This document shows positions 28,353 through 36,215 of a DNA stretch of 64,000 nucleotides, piece by piece (the first letter of the stretch is position 1; the number at the start of each line of letters is the position of its first letter). Location of the stretch: positions 45,406-109,405 of the forward strand of contig JAGXGE010000030.1 of assembly GCA_024637015.1 (NCBI GenBank), written 5' to 3'. The position numbers and the translations under genes were made by a program. The notes under the pieces were generated by a model, which saw only the letters and a list, made by a program, of their open reading frames with translations, was not told the origin of the DNA and did not search any database. The stretch is from Aequorivita sp. (GTDB lineage: Bacteria > Bacteroidota > Bacteroidia > Flavobacteriales > Flavobacteriaceae).

Positions 28353-29588
28353 GTGAATTTCGAATTTTTCATCGCCCGGCGCATCATTGCTTCCAAGGAC
28401 TATAAAAGTAGTATTTCGGCGCCGATAATAAAAATTGCAATCACAGCAATCGCGCTCGGTATTATTATGATGCTTATCTCCATCGCCACTGGCGTGGGAC
28501 TTCAAAAAAAGATACGGGAAAAGGTTTCTGCTTTCAATGGCGATATCATTATCACAAATTTCGACACCAACTTTTCCAACGATTCCCAAAATCCTATTTC
28601 AAAGAATCAAGATTTTTATCCTGAATTCAAGAATATTAACGGCATAAAACACGTTCAGGTTACAGCTTCCAAAGGTGGTGTGATCCGCACCGAAACCGAT
28701 TTTGAAGGTATAGTGGTTAAAGGCGTGGGCAGCGATTACGATTGGGAATATTTCGAAGATTATTTAACAGAAGGAAAACTACCCGATTTTAAAGGTGATT
28801 TGAATGAAGATATCCTGATTTCAGAATATTTGGCGAATAGGCTGCATTTGAAATTGGGTGATAAAGTGACCACTTTTTTTCTGAACGATGAAGTTTCCAA
28901 AACCCCACGTAGTCGTGGTTTTGATATTGTGGGCATTTACAATAGCGGGTTTCAACAATTTGATGAACAGTTTATCATTACGGACATTCGGCACATCCAG
29001 CGGTTGAACAAATGGGAAGATGACCAGATTGGCGCCTTTGAGGTTTTTGTGAACGATTTTGACCAAATAATCCCAATCGGGAATGAAGTTTACAACGAAA
29101 CCAGCAGTACGCTGGACACCCAGACTATCCGTCAAAAATATGCCTCTATTTTTGAATGGCTGGATCTTTTCGACTTCAATATTATTATGATAATAGGGAT
29201 TATGATTTTGGTGGCAGGCATTAATATGATTACGGCCCTTTTGGTTTTGATTTTAGAGCGAACCCAAATGATAGGAATTTTGAAAGCGTTGGGAAGCAGC
29301 GATTGGAGCGTGCGGAAAGTATTTCTTTACAACGCAATGTACTTAATTGGCGTTGGTCTTTTTTGGGGAAATGCTATTGGCATTGGGTTGTTATTGATTC
29401 AGAAATACGGCAAGGTTTTCAAACTAAATCCTGACACATATTATGTAAATGAAGCTCCTGTTTATTTACATTGGGACTATATTTTGATTTTGAATGGCGG
29501 AACTTTTTTACTTTGTCTTTTAATGCTTTTGATACCTTCTTTTATAATTGCGAAAATTTCTCCGGTGAAGGCGATTCGGTTTGAATAA
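28353..29588 (+). CDS. ABC transporter permease, LolC/E- or FtsX/MacB-like
   Basis: A 411-residue permease with one N-terminal helix (about 22-48), a periplasmic domain of about 220 residues, and three C-terminal helices. 'MITALLVLILERTQMIGILK' followed by 'ALGSSDWSVRKVFLYNAM' is the hallmark FtsX-domain segment, and the end 'ISPVKAIRFE' is typical. LolE-like lipoprotein export or a related mechanotransmission role is expected; its ATPase is not adjacent. The start is GTG at 28353, matching the usual 'MNFEFFIA(R/K)R' beginning. Only 9 bp separate this start from the divergent NamZ start. Confidence 0.85.
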   Translation: MNFEFFIARRIIASKDYKSSISAPIIKIAITAIALGIIMMLISIATGVGLQKKIREKVSAFNGDIIITNFDTNFSNDSQNPISKNQDFYPEFKNINGIKHVQVTASKGGVIRTETDFEGIVVKGVGSDYDWEYFEDYLTEGKLPDFKGDLNEDILISEYLANRLHLKLGDKVTTFFLNDEVSKTPRSRGFDIVGIYNSGFQQFDEQFIITDIRHIQRLNKWEDDQIGAFEVFVNDFDQIIPIGNEVYNETSSTLDTQTIRQKYASIFEWLDLFDFNIIMIIGIMILVAGINMITALLVLILERTQMIGILKALGSSDWSVRKVFLYNAMYLIGVGLFWGNAIGIGLLLIQKYGKVFKLNPDTYYVNEAPVYLHWDYILILNGGTFLLCLLMLLIPSFIIAKISPVKAIRFE

Positions 29589-29628
29589 CATTGCGGAGAA
29601 CGACGCAATGGAAAACCATTCACTTTTG

Positions 29629-29636
29629 TACCTTTG
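29629..29636 (+). promoter_or_regulatory. -7 box before the beta-synthase gene
   Basis: TACCTTTG matches TAnnTTTG and lies 17 nt before the ATG at 29654. No good -33 TTG is at the expected distance, so this is a moderate call. It indicates the gene has its own promoter with a very short leader. Confidence 0.5.
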
Positions 29637-29653
29637 CACTTCTAAAATTTATT

Positions 29654-31012
29654 ATGGAATACGCAGAAAATATATTGGGAACCATCGGCAACACGCCAAT
29701 GGTAAAAATCAATAAAATAATTGGGGATATCCCCGCTTTGGTTCTTGCCAAATACGAAACCTTTAATCCCGGAAATTCGGTTAAAGACCGAATGGCCTTA
29801 ACTATGATTGAAGATGCTGAAGCCGACGGAAGATTAAAACCCGGAGGAACAATTATTGAAGGAACTTCTGGAAATACCGGAATGGGTTTGGCACTTGCCG
29901 CAATCGTAAAAGGCTACAAAATGGTCTGCGTAATCAGCGATAAGCAGAGTAAGGAAAAAATAGATATTCTAAAAGCTGTCGGAAGTAAGGTTATAGTTTG
30001 CCCAACAAACGTTGCACCCGAAGATCCCCGCAGTTATTATTCTACTTCAAAAAGATTGGCGGAGGAAACCCCGAATAGTTGGTATGTTAATCAATATGAC
30101 AATCCAAGTAACACCAAAGCGCATTATGAAAGTACAGGTCCGGAAATCTGGAAACAGACCGACGGAAAAGTGACACATTTTGTTGTTGGCGTTGGTACCG
30201 GAGGAACGATTAGTGGCGTTGGAAAATATCTAAAAGAACAAAATCCAAACATAAAAATCTGGGGAATTGATACCTACGGAAGTGTTTTCAAAAAATACCA
30301 CGAAACCGGAATTTTTGACGAAAATGAAATCTATCCTTACATCACGGAAGGAATCGGCGAAGATATTCTTCCAAAGAATGTAGATTTCAGCGTAATCGAT
30401 GGGTTTACGAAAGTGACCGATAAAGATGCGGCAATCTACACACAGAAACTTGCAAAAATGGAAGGTTTCTTTTTGGGAAATTCAGCAGGAGCGGCAATAA
30501 AAGGCTTGCTTCAATTGAAAGATAAATTCACGAAAGATGATGTTGTTGTGGTTCTTTTCCATGATCACGGAAGTCGTTATGTTGGAAAAATGTACAATGA
30601 CGAATGGATGCGCGAGCGCGGTTTTGTAGAAGACGAAGCCAAAAACGCTTCCGATTTGATAAAGGAACATGAAGACAAACCCTTGATTACTGTAAAGACC
30701 GAAGAACTTGTTGGCCACGCCATTGAGCGAATGAAAAAATATAACATTTCCCAGATTCCTGTGGAAGATACAACGGGGTTTGTTGGGGCTTTGGACGAAA
30801 CCGATTTGCTTCGGAAATATCTGGAAAACAAAAATGTGGCAGATCTTCCTATAAAAGAGGTAATGCACAAACCTTTCCCAGTCGTAAAAAAGAGCACGCC
30901 AATTGAAGAGATTTCAAAATTGATTCACAAAGAAAACAATGCTGTTTTGGTAGATTTGGGAAATGGAAACTATAACATAATTACTAAGCACGATATTATT
31001 CGCGCATTATAG
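29654..31012 (+). CDS. PLP-dependent cystathionine beta-synthase / cysteine synthase with CBS pair
   Basis: A 452-residue protein. The N-terminal 320 residues are a fold-type II PLP enzyme: 'NPGNSVKDRMA' carries the Schiff-base K44, 'EGTSGNTGMGLA' (about 69-80) binds the substrate carboxylate, and 'GVGTGGTISGVGKYLKE' binds the PLP phosphate. Residues of about 335-452 form two CBS domains ('ISQIPVEDTTGFVGALDETD' and 'NNAVLVDLGNGNYNIITKHD'), which in this group may bind adenosyl ligands. It makes cystathionine from serine and homocysteine, or cysteine from O-acetylserine. I use the ATG at 29654; an upstream TTG extension does not look like protein. Confidence 0.9.
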   Translation: MEYAENILGTIGNTPMVKINKIIGDIPALVLAKYETFNPGNSVKDRMALTMIEDAEADGRLKPGGTIIEGTSGNTGMGLALAAIVKGYKMVCVISDKQSKEKIDILKAVGSKVIVCPTNVAPEDPRSYYSTSKRLAEETPNSWYVNQYDNPSNTKAHYESTGPEIWKQTDGKVTHFVVGVGTGGTISGVGKYLKEQNPNIKIWGIDTYGSVFKKYHETGIFDENEIYPYITEGIGEDILPKNVDFSVIDGFTKVTDKDAAIYTQKLAKMEGFFLGNSAGAAIKGLLQLKDKFTKDDVVVVLFHDHGSRYVGKMYNDEWMRERGFVEDEAKNASDLIKEHEDKPLITVKTEELVGHAIERMKKYNISQIPVEDTTGFVGALDETDLLRKYLENKNVADLPIKEVMHKPFPVVKKSTPIEEISKLIHKENNAVLVDLGNGNYNIITKHDIIRAL

Positions 31013-31033
31013 TTTTTTTTGATATTTAAAATT

Positions 31034-31070
31034 AAATCCCGCTTCCTTTTAAATGGAGCGGGATTTTTGT
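31034..31070 (+). terminator. rho-independent terminator after the beta-synthase gene
   Basis: AAATCCCGCT (31034-31043) pairs perfectly with AGCGGGATTT (31057-31066) over a 13-nt loop, and TTGTTATTTTT follows. Confidence 0.85.
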
Positions 31071-31085
31071 TATTTTTAGGCTACT

Positions 31086-31460
31086 ATGAAAAATGAAGCT
31101 AAAAAATTATTTCGATTTTTGCGTACTAAACCCGTGCCAGCAAACACCAATGAAATTTTGGCTTTGGAGCGCACCAAACTCGCTAATGAGCGCACGCTAC
31201 TTTCTTATATTCGCTCTTCGCTCTACTTGCTCTTGGGGGGTATTGCCATACTTCAGCTTAAAGATTTTAGCAATATACATTGGTTAGGTTATATAGCCTT
31301 GGTAGTTTGTATTATCTTTTTGACCGTAGGCGTTTTTCGTTACGTTCTTCTTTCACGTAGACTTTACAAATGGAACCGTATTCTATTTGTGGATAACGTT
31401 TCAGAGAAAGTAGATAAACAAGCTGAGGATCAAGAGAAAATGGAAAAAGAAGAAGCGTAA
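31086..31460 (+). CDS. DUF202 (YidH-like) membrane protein
   Basis: A 124-residue inner-membrane protein with the DUF202 signature 'NEILALERTKLANERTLLSY' followed by 'IRSSLYLLLGGIAILQL' and a second helix 'WLGYIALVVCIIFLTVGVF'. The C-terminal 25 residues are highly charged. The function of the family is not established. It is transcribed alone or with the DUF2851 gene 56 nt downstream. Confidence 0.85.
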   Translation: MKNEAKKLFRFLRTKPVPANTNEILALERTKLANERTLLSYIRSSLYLLLGGIAILQLKDFSNIHWLGYIALVVCIIFLTVGVFRYVLLSRRLYKWNRILFVDNVSEKVDKQAEDQEKMEKEEA

Positions 31461-31516
31461 CATTTTTTCATTATATTTATAGAATCTTATTTAAGGCTCC
31501 CCCTAATTTTTTTTAA

Positions 31517-32818
31517 ATGAAAGAGGATTTTCTGCACTATGTGTGGAAATTTCAGAAGTTTGACGTATGCGAGTTTCTTACTACAAACAATGAAAAATTT
31601 CACATTAGGAACAAAGGGAGCCACAATTTAAATTCGGGGCCAGATTTTTTTAATTCACAAATTGAACTTGAAGGCCAGCTTTGGGCTGGCAATGTTGAAA
31701 TTCATATTAAATCATCAGATTGGTATGCGCATGGGCATGAGACAGATCCTGCCTATGATAATGTGATCCTACACGTGGTTTGGGAGCACGACGCAGAAAT
31801 CTTCAGAAATGATGGCAGCAAAATACCGACGTTTGTTGTAAAAAGACACATTCCAAAAAACACTTTGGAGCAGTATCAAAAGCTATTTTCAAAAGAAAAA
31901 AAATGGATCAATTGTGAAACTGATTTTGAATCGGTTGATGATTTCATCATTGAAAATTGGCTGGAACGTATTTTTTTTGAAAGGCTTCAAAACAAAGAAT
32001 CACAACTTCTGAAGGAGTTGGAAGATTCCCAAAACCATTGGGAAAGCCTGCTTTTTAGAATGCTATGTAAAAATTTTGGACTGAAAGTGAACGGTGATTC
32101 TTTTTTTAGCATTGCCAAATCTATAGATTTTTCAGTAGTTACAAAATGCAGCAAGGAGCGGCAGGATTTGGAAGCGTTATTAATGGGGCAAGCCGGTTTG
32201 TTGGAAGGGGACAAAGAGGATTGGTATTTCAAAACCCTGAAAAACCAATATAGCTATTTAAAGCACAAATTTGGTTTACAAAACGAAAACGTAATTGTTC
32301 CAAAATTTTTTCGATTGCGGCCTCCAAATTTCCCAACGGTACGTTTGGCTCAGTTTACGATGCTTTATTTTGAGCGGGACAATTTGTTTTCAAAAGTAAT
32401 AGCTATCCAGGATATTAAGGATTTTTACGAGCTTTTCAATATTTGCGGAAGCGACTATTGGGACACACACTACAACTTCGGGATTTCTTCATTGGAACGA
32501 AAAAAGCGCATCACCAAAAGTTTTGTGGATCTTTTGATCATCAACACAATTATCCCTTTAAAATTTTGTTATGCCGTGCAACAGGGCAGAGATATTTCCG
32601 AAGAAATACTAAATCTGGCTTCAAAGATTTCTTCTGAAGAAAACACTATTGTGAAGAAATTCAATTCACTAAGACATACTTCCAAAAATGCATATCAAAG
32701 CCAGGCTTTGCTTCAGTTAAAAGGTGAATATTGTGATAATAACAAATGTTTGCAATGTGCTGTCGGTAATTTAATAATTGGTTCAGAAAAAGAAAAGGGA
32801 AAAAACCAACAAGTTTAG
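31517..32818 (+). CDS. DUF2851 family protein
   Basis: A 433-residue soluble protein recognised as DUF2851 from its N-terminal part: 'FLHYVWKFQKFD', 'GSHNLNSGPDFFNSQIELEG', 'WAGNVEIHIKSSDWYAHGHE' and 'YDNVILHVVWEHD'. The conserved D, E and K around 'NSGPDFFN..VEIHIK' recall the catalytic core of PD-(D/E)xK nucleases, but this is my inference only. A C-terminal 'CDNNKCLQCAVGN' carries three cysteines. The family is widespread in Bacteroidota and has no assigned function. Confidence 0.82.
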   Translation: MKEDFLHYVWKFQKFDVCEFLTTNNEKFHIRNKGSHNLNSGPDFFNSQIELEGQLWAGNVEIHIKSSDWYAHGHETDPAYDNVILHVVWEHDAEIFRNDGSKIPTFVVKRHIPKNTLEQYQKLFSKEKKWINCETDFESVDDFIIENWLERIFFERLQNKESQLLKELEDSQNHWESLLFRMLCKNFGLKVNGDSFFSIAKSIDFSVVTKCSKERQDLEALLMGQAGLLEGDKEDWYFKTLKNQYSYLKHKFGLQNENVIVPKFFRLRPPNFPTVRLAQFTMLYFERDNLFSKVIAIQDIKDFYELFNICGSDYWDTHYNFGISSLERKKRITKSFVDLLIINTIIPLKFCYAVQQGRDISEEILNLASKISSEENTIVKKFNSLRHTSKNAYQSQALLQLKGEYCDNNKCLQCAVGNLIIGSEKEKGKNQQV

Positions 32819-32877
32819 AATTAATTTTTACTTATTTAGTTTAGTTAATTTATACTGAAAAAGTGTAATTTGCAACT

Positions 32878-33108
32878 ATGTTACAAGCTATTTATTCATT
32901 ACGCCACTACCTTGAAAAACGTGGGTTTTACGTGTCTTCCCGTTTTGCGGACAGGCTGGGTATGCGGGCTAAAAGTGTGCGGTTGTTCTTTATTTATGCT
33001 TCCTTCGCTACTTTGGGTGCTGGCTTTGCTATTTACCTCACATTTGCTTTTTTATTAAAGCTTAAAGACCTTGTGAACACCAAACGAACCTCTGTTTTTG
33101 ATTTATGA
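32878..33108 (+). CDS. small PspC-domain membrane protein
   Basis: A 76-residue protein with the PspC fold: a helix-turn 'SRFADRLGMRAKSVRLFFIY' leading into one membrane helix 'ASFATLGAGFAIYLTFAFLL'. PspC domains occur in phage-shock and envelope-stress proteins that sense membrane state. The last codons overlap the next gene by 4 nt (ATGA), so it is translationally coupled to the potassium-channel gene. The two may form one regulatory unit. Confidence 0.75.
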   Translation: MLQAIYSLRHYLEKRGFYVSSRFADRLGMRAKSVRLFFIYASFATLGAGFAIYLTFAFLLKLKDLVNTKRTSVFDL

Positions 33109-34112
33109 AGAGTATCATCAGTTCCAAAATAACAGTAGCACTTCTTCTATTGCTCGTGGTATTCATGTCTGGTGTACTGGGTTTTCGTTTGTTTTCGGAA
33201 TACAGTTGGATTGATTCTTTTTATATGACAGTAATCACCATTACTACTGTTGGTTACGGCGAAGTGATGCCATTAAGCCCTTCCGAAAAAATTTTTGTTT
33301 CGCTTCTCATCATTTCCAGTATCTTTATAGTTGGTTATTCCATTTCGGTAACCACAGAATATATTTTAAGCAAAAACATAGGTATTTTAAGACAGAAAAA
33401 AGTGCAAAAAAAATTGGAATCTATGCATGACCACATTATAGTATGTGGCTTTGGAAGAAACGGAAAACAAGCCGCCCAGAAGTTACTGGCATACAATCGC
33501 CCTTTTGTAATTATTGAAAAGGATGAAGAGGTAATCGATCGTTTTTCCGACGAGAATACGTTGTTTATTTTAGGAAACGCCATTGAAGATGAAATTCTTT
33601 TAAAAGCCGGCATAGAAAAAGCTTCCACATTAATTTGTGCCACGCCTAGCGATGCCGATAATCTTTTTGTAGTGCTTTCCGCGCGGCAGATGAACAAGGG
33701 CCTTAAAATAATTAGTCGTGCAAGTGAAGAAACCAGCTACAAAAAAATGAAGCTTGCTGGCGCCGATAATGTGATAATGCCAGATAAAATTGGCGGCGAT
33801 CATATGGCCTCTCTTGTTGTGGTGCCTGATCTTGTGGAGTTTTTGGATAACTTGTCCGTTTCAGGATTGGAAGACAGTATTAATGTAGAACAAATTCCTT
33901 TTGAAAAAATGTGTCCAAATGGAAAGGAGCAGGCCATTCAAGATTTGGATGTGCGAAAAAAAACAGGTTGTTCCATAATCGGTTACCGTTCCCAAAATGG
34001 TGAATATATTGTAAACCCAGAACCTTCGCTTATTATTCAAAAAAATTCAAAATTAATATTGATTGGGCGCCCCAATCAAATTGAAAGTCTTAAAAAGGAG
34101 TATGGGGTTTAA
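33105..34112 (+). CDS. potassium channel with RCK (TrkA-N/TrkA-C) domains
   Basis: A 335-residue two-helix channel subunit. The first helix is at about 9-28, the pore loop holds the selectivity filter 'TTVGYG' (47-52), and the second helix is at about 61-85. A cytosolic RCK domain follows with the nucleotide-binding 'GFGRNG' (115-120), 'VIIEKDEEVI' and 'ILGNAIEDEILLKAGIEKAS', then a TrkA-C domain at about 250-335. This is the MthK/Kch layout for ligand-gated K+ flow across the inner membrane. It follows the PspC gene with a 4-nt overlap. Confidence 0.92.
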   Translation: MKSIISSKITVALLLLLVVFMSGVLGFRLFSEYSWIDSFYMTVITITTVGYGEVMPLSPSEKIFVSLLIISSIFIVGYSISVTTEYILSKNIGILRQKKVQKKLESMHDHIIVCGFGRNGKQAAQKLLAYNRPFVIIEKDEEVIDRFSDENTLFILGNAIEDEILLKAGIEKASTLICATPSDADNLFVVLSARQMNKGLKIISRASEETSYKKMKLAGADNVIMPDKIGGDHMASLVVVPDLVEFLDNLSVSGLEDSINVEQIPFEKMCPNGKEQAIQDLDVRKKTGCSIIGYRSQNGEYIVNPEPSLIIQKNSKLILIGRPNQIESLKKEYGV

Positions 34113-34213
34113 GGAAACGTTAACAGATTTCCGTTCATTTCTTTGAAATTGTAACTTTTTTTAAGCATCTTGCTTCGTTTAAGAAAAAAAGCGTTTCATT
34201 TTAAAAATTTACT

Positions 34214-35878
34214 ATGAAGAAATATCTTCTTTCCCTATTTACCCTCCTTTTTATACCTTTTATTACTTTGGCTCAAGAGCAAAAAAGCTTTGGTGAAAAA
34301 ATCAATGATGCTTTTGCTGAGTATACAACGCCAATCGTTGATTTGATTTTTTATCCCGTAACAATATCGGGAAAAGAGATGCCAATTGTAATTATCCTTT
34401 TACTGTTGGGAGCACTATTTTTTACATTGTATTTTAATGGGGTTAACTTTAGATATTTAAAAATTTGTATAAAAACTGCCGCAGGGAAATATGATAAATT
34501 GGATCATCATGTTCCTGCTGATCAGGAAATTGAGGTAAAGGACGGAGAAATTCAAGACACAGTTCATCTAACAGGAGAAGTTCCTGGAGAGGTTACACAC
34601 TTTCAGGCATTAACGGCTTCATTGTCAGCAACTGTTGGACTGGGTAATATTGCCGGTGTTGCGGTTGCTATTGCTATTGGTGGTCCTGGTGCAACAATAT
34701 GGATGATTGTTGCCGGACTTTTAGGAATGGCTTCAAAGTTTACCGAATGTACTTTAGGTGTAAAATATAGGGAGGTAGATGAAAATGGAAAAACCTATGG
34801 TGGCCCAATGTATTACCTTGCAACTGGTCTTAAAGAAATGGGAATGGCCCGTCTTGGGAAAGTATTGGCTATCTTTTTTGCCATAATGTGTATTGGAGGA
34901 TCCTTTGGTGGGGGGAATATGTTTCAATCCAATCAAGCAGCAGCGCAGTTAACACAATTAATGAATTGGGATGGACCAAATGCTGGTCTTTATGTAGGTT
35001 TGGTTATGGCTGTTATTGTTGGTTTGGTAATAATTGGAGGAATAAAGAGAATCGGGTCCGTAACTGAAAGGATAGTTCCTTTTATGGCAATTGTATACGT
35101 GGGTGCTGGTCTAATAATTTTAGGAATCAACTACGATATGATTCCCTTTGCAGCTAATCAAATTTGGGAGGGAGCCACAAATCCGAATGCCGCTTTTGGC
35201 GGTGTGGTTGGAGTACTGATTGTAGGATTTCAACGTGCAGCATTCTCTAACGAAGCTGGAGTGGGCTCTGCTGCCATTGCACACTCTGCCGTAAAAACTC
35301 GCTATCCTGCCAGTGAAGGTCTGACCGCTTTATTGGGGCCTTTTGTTGATACGGTTATCATATGTACAATGACCGCTATTGTAATCATTATTACTAATGC
35401 AAAGCACAACTTGTTTACTTATGGAAATCTTGATGCGGCAAGTAACGTAATGCTCAACGCAACCAATCAACCAATCAACGGGGTCGATTTAACCTCGGTG
35501 GCTTTTGATTCTGCTATTCCAAATTTTTCTATAGTACTTACAATAGCTGTTATTTTGTTTGCCATATCCACAATGATTTCCTGGTCCTATTATGGGCTTC
35601 AATCATGGAAGTTTCTTTTTGGAAAAGGAAGGGTTTCTGATACTACATATAAGGTGTTGTTTTTAATATTTTTAGTGGTGGGCGCCTCCTCAAGTTTAGG
35701 TGCTGTCATTGGTTTTTCAGATGCTATGATTTTTGCTATGGTTTTCCCCAACATTATTGGTTTAGTGTTGCTTTCTCCGAAAGTGAAAAAAGAATTGAGA
35801 AAATATCTAAACGCAATTAAAATAGATAAAATGGATGCTACCATTCATAAAGAAAGTGAAGAAGTAAAAGAAATTTAA
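34214..35878 (+). CDS. alanine/glycine:cation symporter, AGCS family (copy 1)
   Basis: A 554-residue inner-membrane symporter of the AGCS family, taking up alanine or glycine with Na+ or H+. Recognisable blocks are 'SATVGLGNIAGVAVAI', 'GGPGATIWMIVAG', 'YGGPMYYLATGLKE', 'GGSFGGGNMFQSNQA' and 'FSNEAGVGSAAIAHSAV'. There are about 11 helices. Unusually, it starts with what looks like a cleavable signal peptide ending 'FITLAQ' and has a polar loop of about 40 residues after the second helix. The next symporter gene is its tandem duplicate, 2,002 bp further on (start to start). Confidence 0.92.
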   Translation: MKKYLLSLFTLLFIPFITLAQEQKSFGEKINDAFAEYTTPIVDLIFYPVTISGKEMPIVIILLLLGALFFTLYFNGVNFRYLKICIKTAAGKYDKLDHHVPADQEIEVKDGEIQDTVHLTGEVPGEVTHFQALTASLSATVGLGNIAGVAVAIAIGGPGATIWMIVAGLLGMASKFTECTLGVKYREVDENGKTYGGPMYYLATGLKEMGMARLGKVLAIFFAIMCIGGSFGGGNMFQSNQAAAQLTQLMNWDGPNAGLYVGLVMAVIVGLVIIGGIKRIGSVTERIVPFMAIVYVGAGLIILGINYDMIPFAANQIWEGATNPNAAFGGVVGVLIVGFQRAAFSNEAGVGSAAIAHSAVKTRYPASEGLTALLGPFVDTVIICTMTAIVIIITNAKHNLFTYGNLDAASNVMLNATNQPINGVDLTSVAFDSAIPNFSIVLTIAVILFAISTMISWSYYGLQSWKFLFGKGRVSDTTYKVLFLIFLVVGASSSLGAVIGFSDAMIFAMVFPNIIGLVLLSPKVKKELRKYLNAIKIDKMDATIHKESEEVKEI

Positions 35879-35890
35879 AAGCAGTTTTGT

Positions 35891-36063
35891 AAATATGAAA
35901 TCCCACTTAACGTTTAATAAAAATAGCGTGGTGGGATTTTACTTTTGCTGTTTTTTATTATTTCACTTTTGTGCGTTTATTTTTTGATTAAGACACTTTT
36001 GATACTTCTTAAACGGAAATTGTTTTAATACAAAAAAGTTGGATTCATTTTCTATGTTAAATT
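35891..36063 (+). pseudogene. decayed 5' copy of the comEA-like gene
   Basis: This 337-bp gap between the two symporter genes is not random. Bases 35891-36063 align with the first ~190 bp of the comEA-like gene at 37936: both carry 'AAATCCCACTT', 'GGTGGGATTTTACTTTTG' or 'AGTGGGATTTTACTTTTG', 'TTGTG(C/T)GTTTATT', 'ACTTTTGATACTTCTT' and 'GTTGGATTC'. In this copy the frame is broken by stop codons and deletions. It marks the edge of an old tandem duplication that carried the symporter plus the beginning of the next gene. Confidence 0.8.
35898..35939 (+). terminator. terminator-like hairpin after symporter copy 1
   Basis: AAATCCCAC (35898-35906) pairs with GTGGGATTT (35931-35939), followed by TACTTTTGC. 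It equals the hairpin at the start of the comEA-like gene and probably ends the symporter transcript. Confidence 0.55.
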
Positions 36064-36215
36064 CCCCGATTAGGCTTCTAAATTGATGGTTTTATAGCGG
36101 AGTGTGGAGTTCAAGAAAGTATCAATAAATTTATTCACAAATTTTTAAAAATATAGTTTTTTTTTAGGATATTGCTTCGCTTTATTTTTAAAGCCTCAAC
36201 CCTTAAAAATCCAAT

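Noticed and set aside
29591..29653. Upstream TTG start for the beta-synthase
   Set aside because: The extension runs through a TACCTTTG promoter box and does not resemble the family N-terminus.
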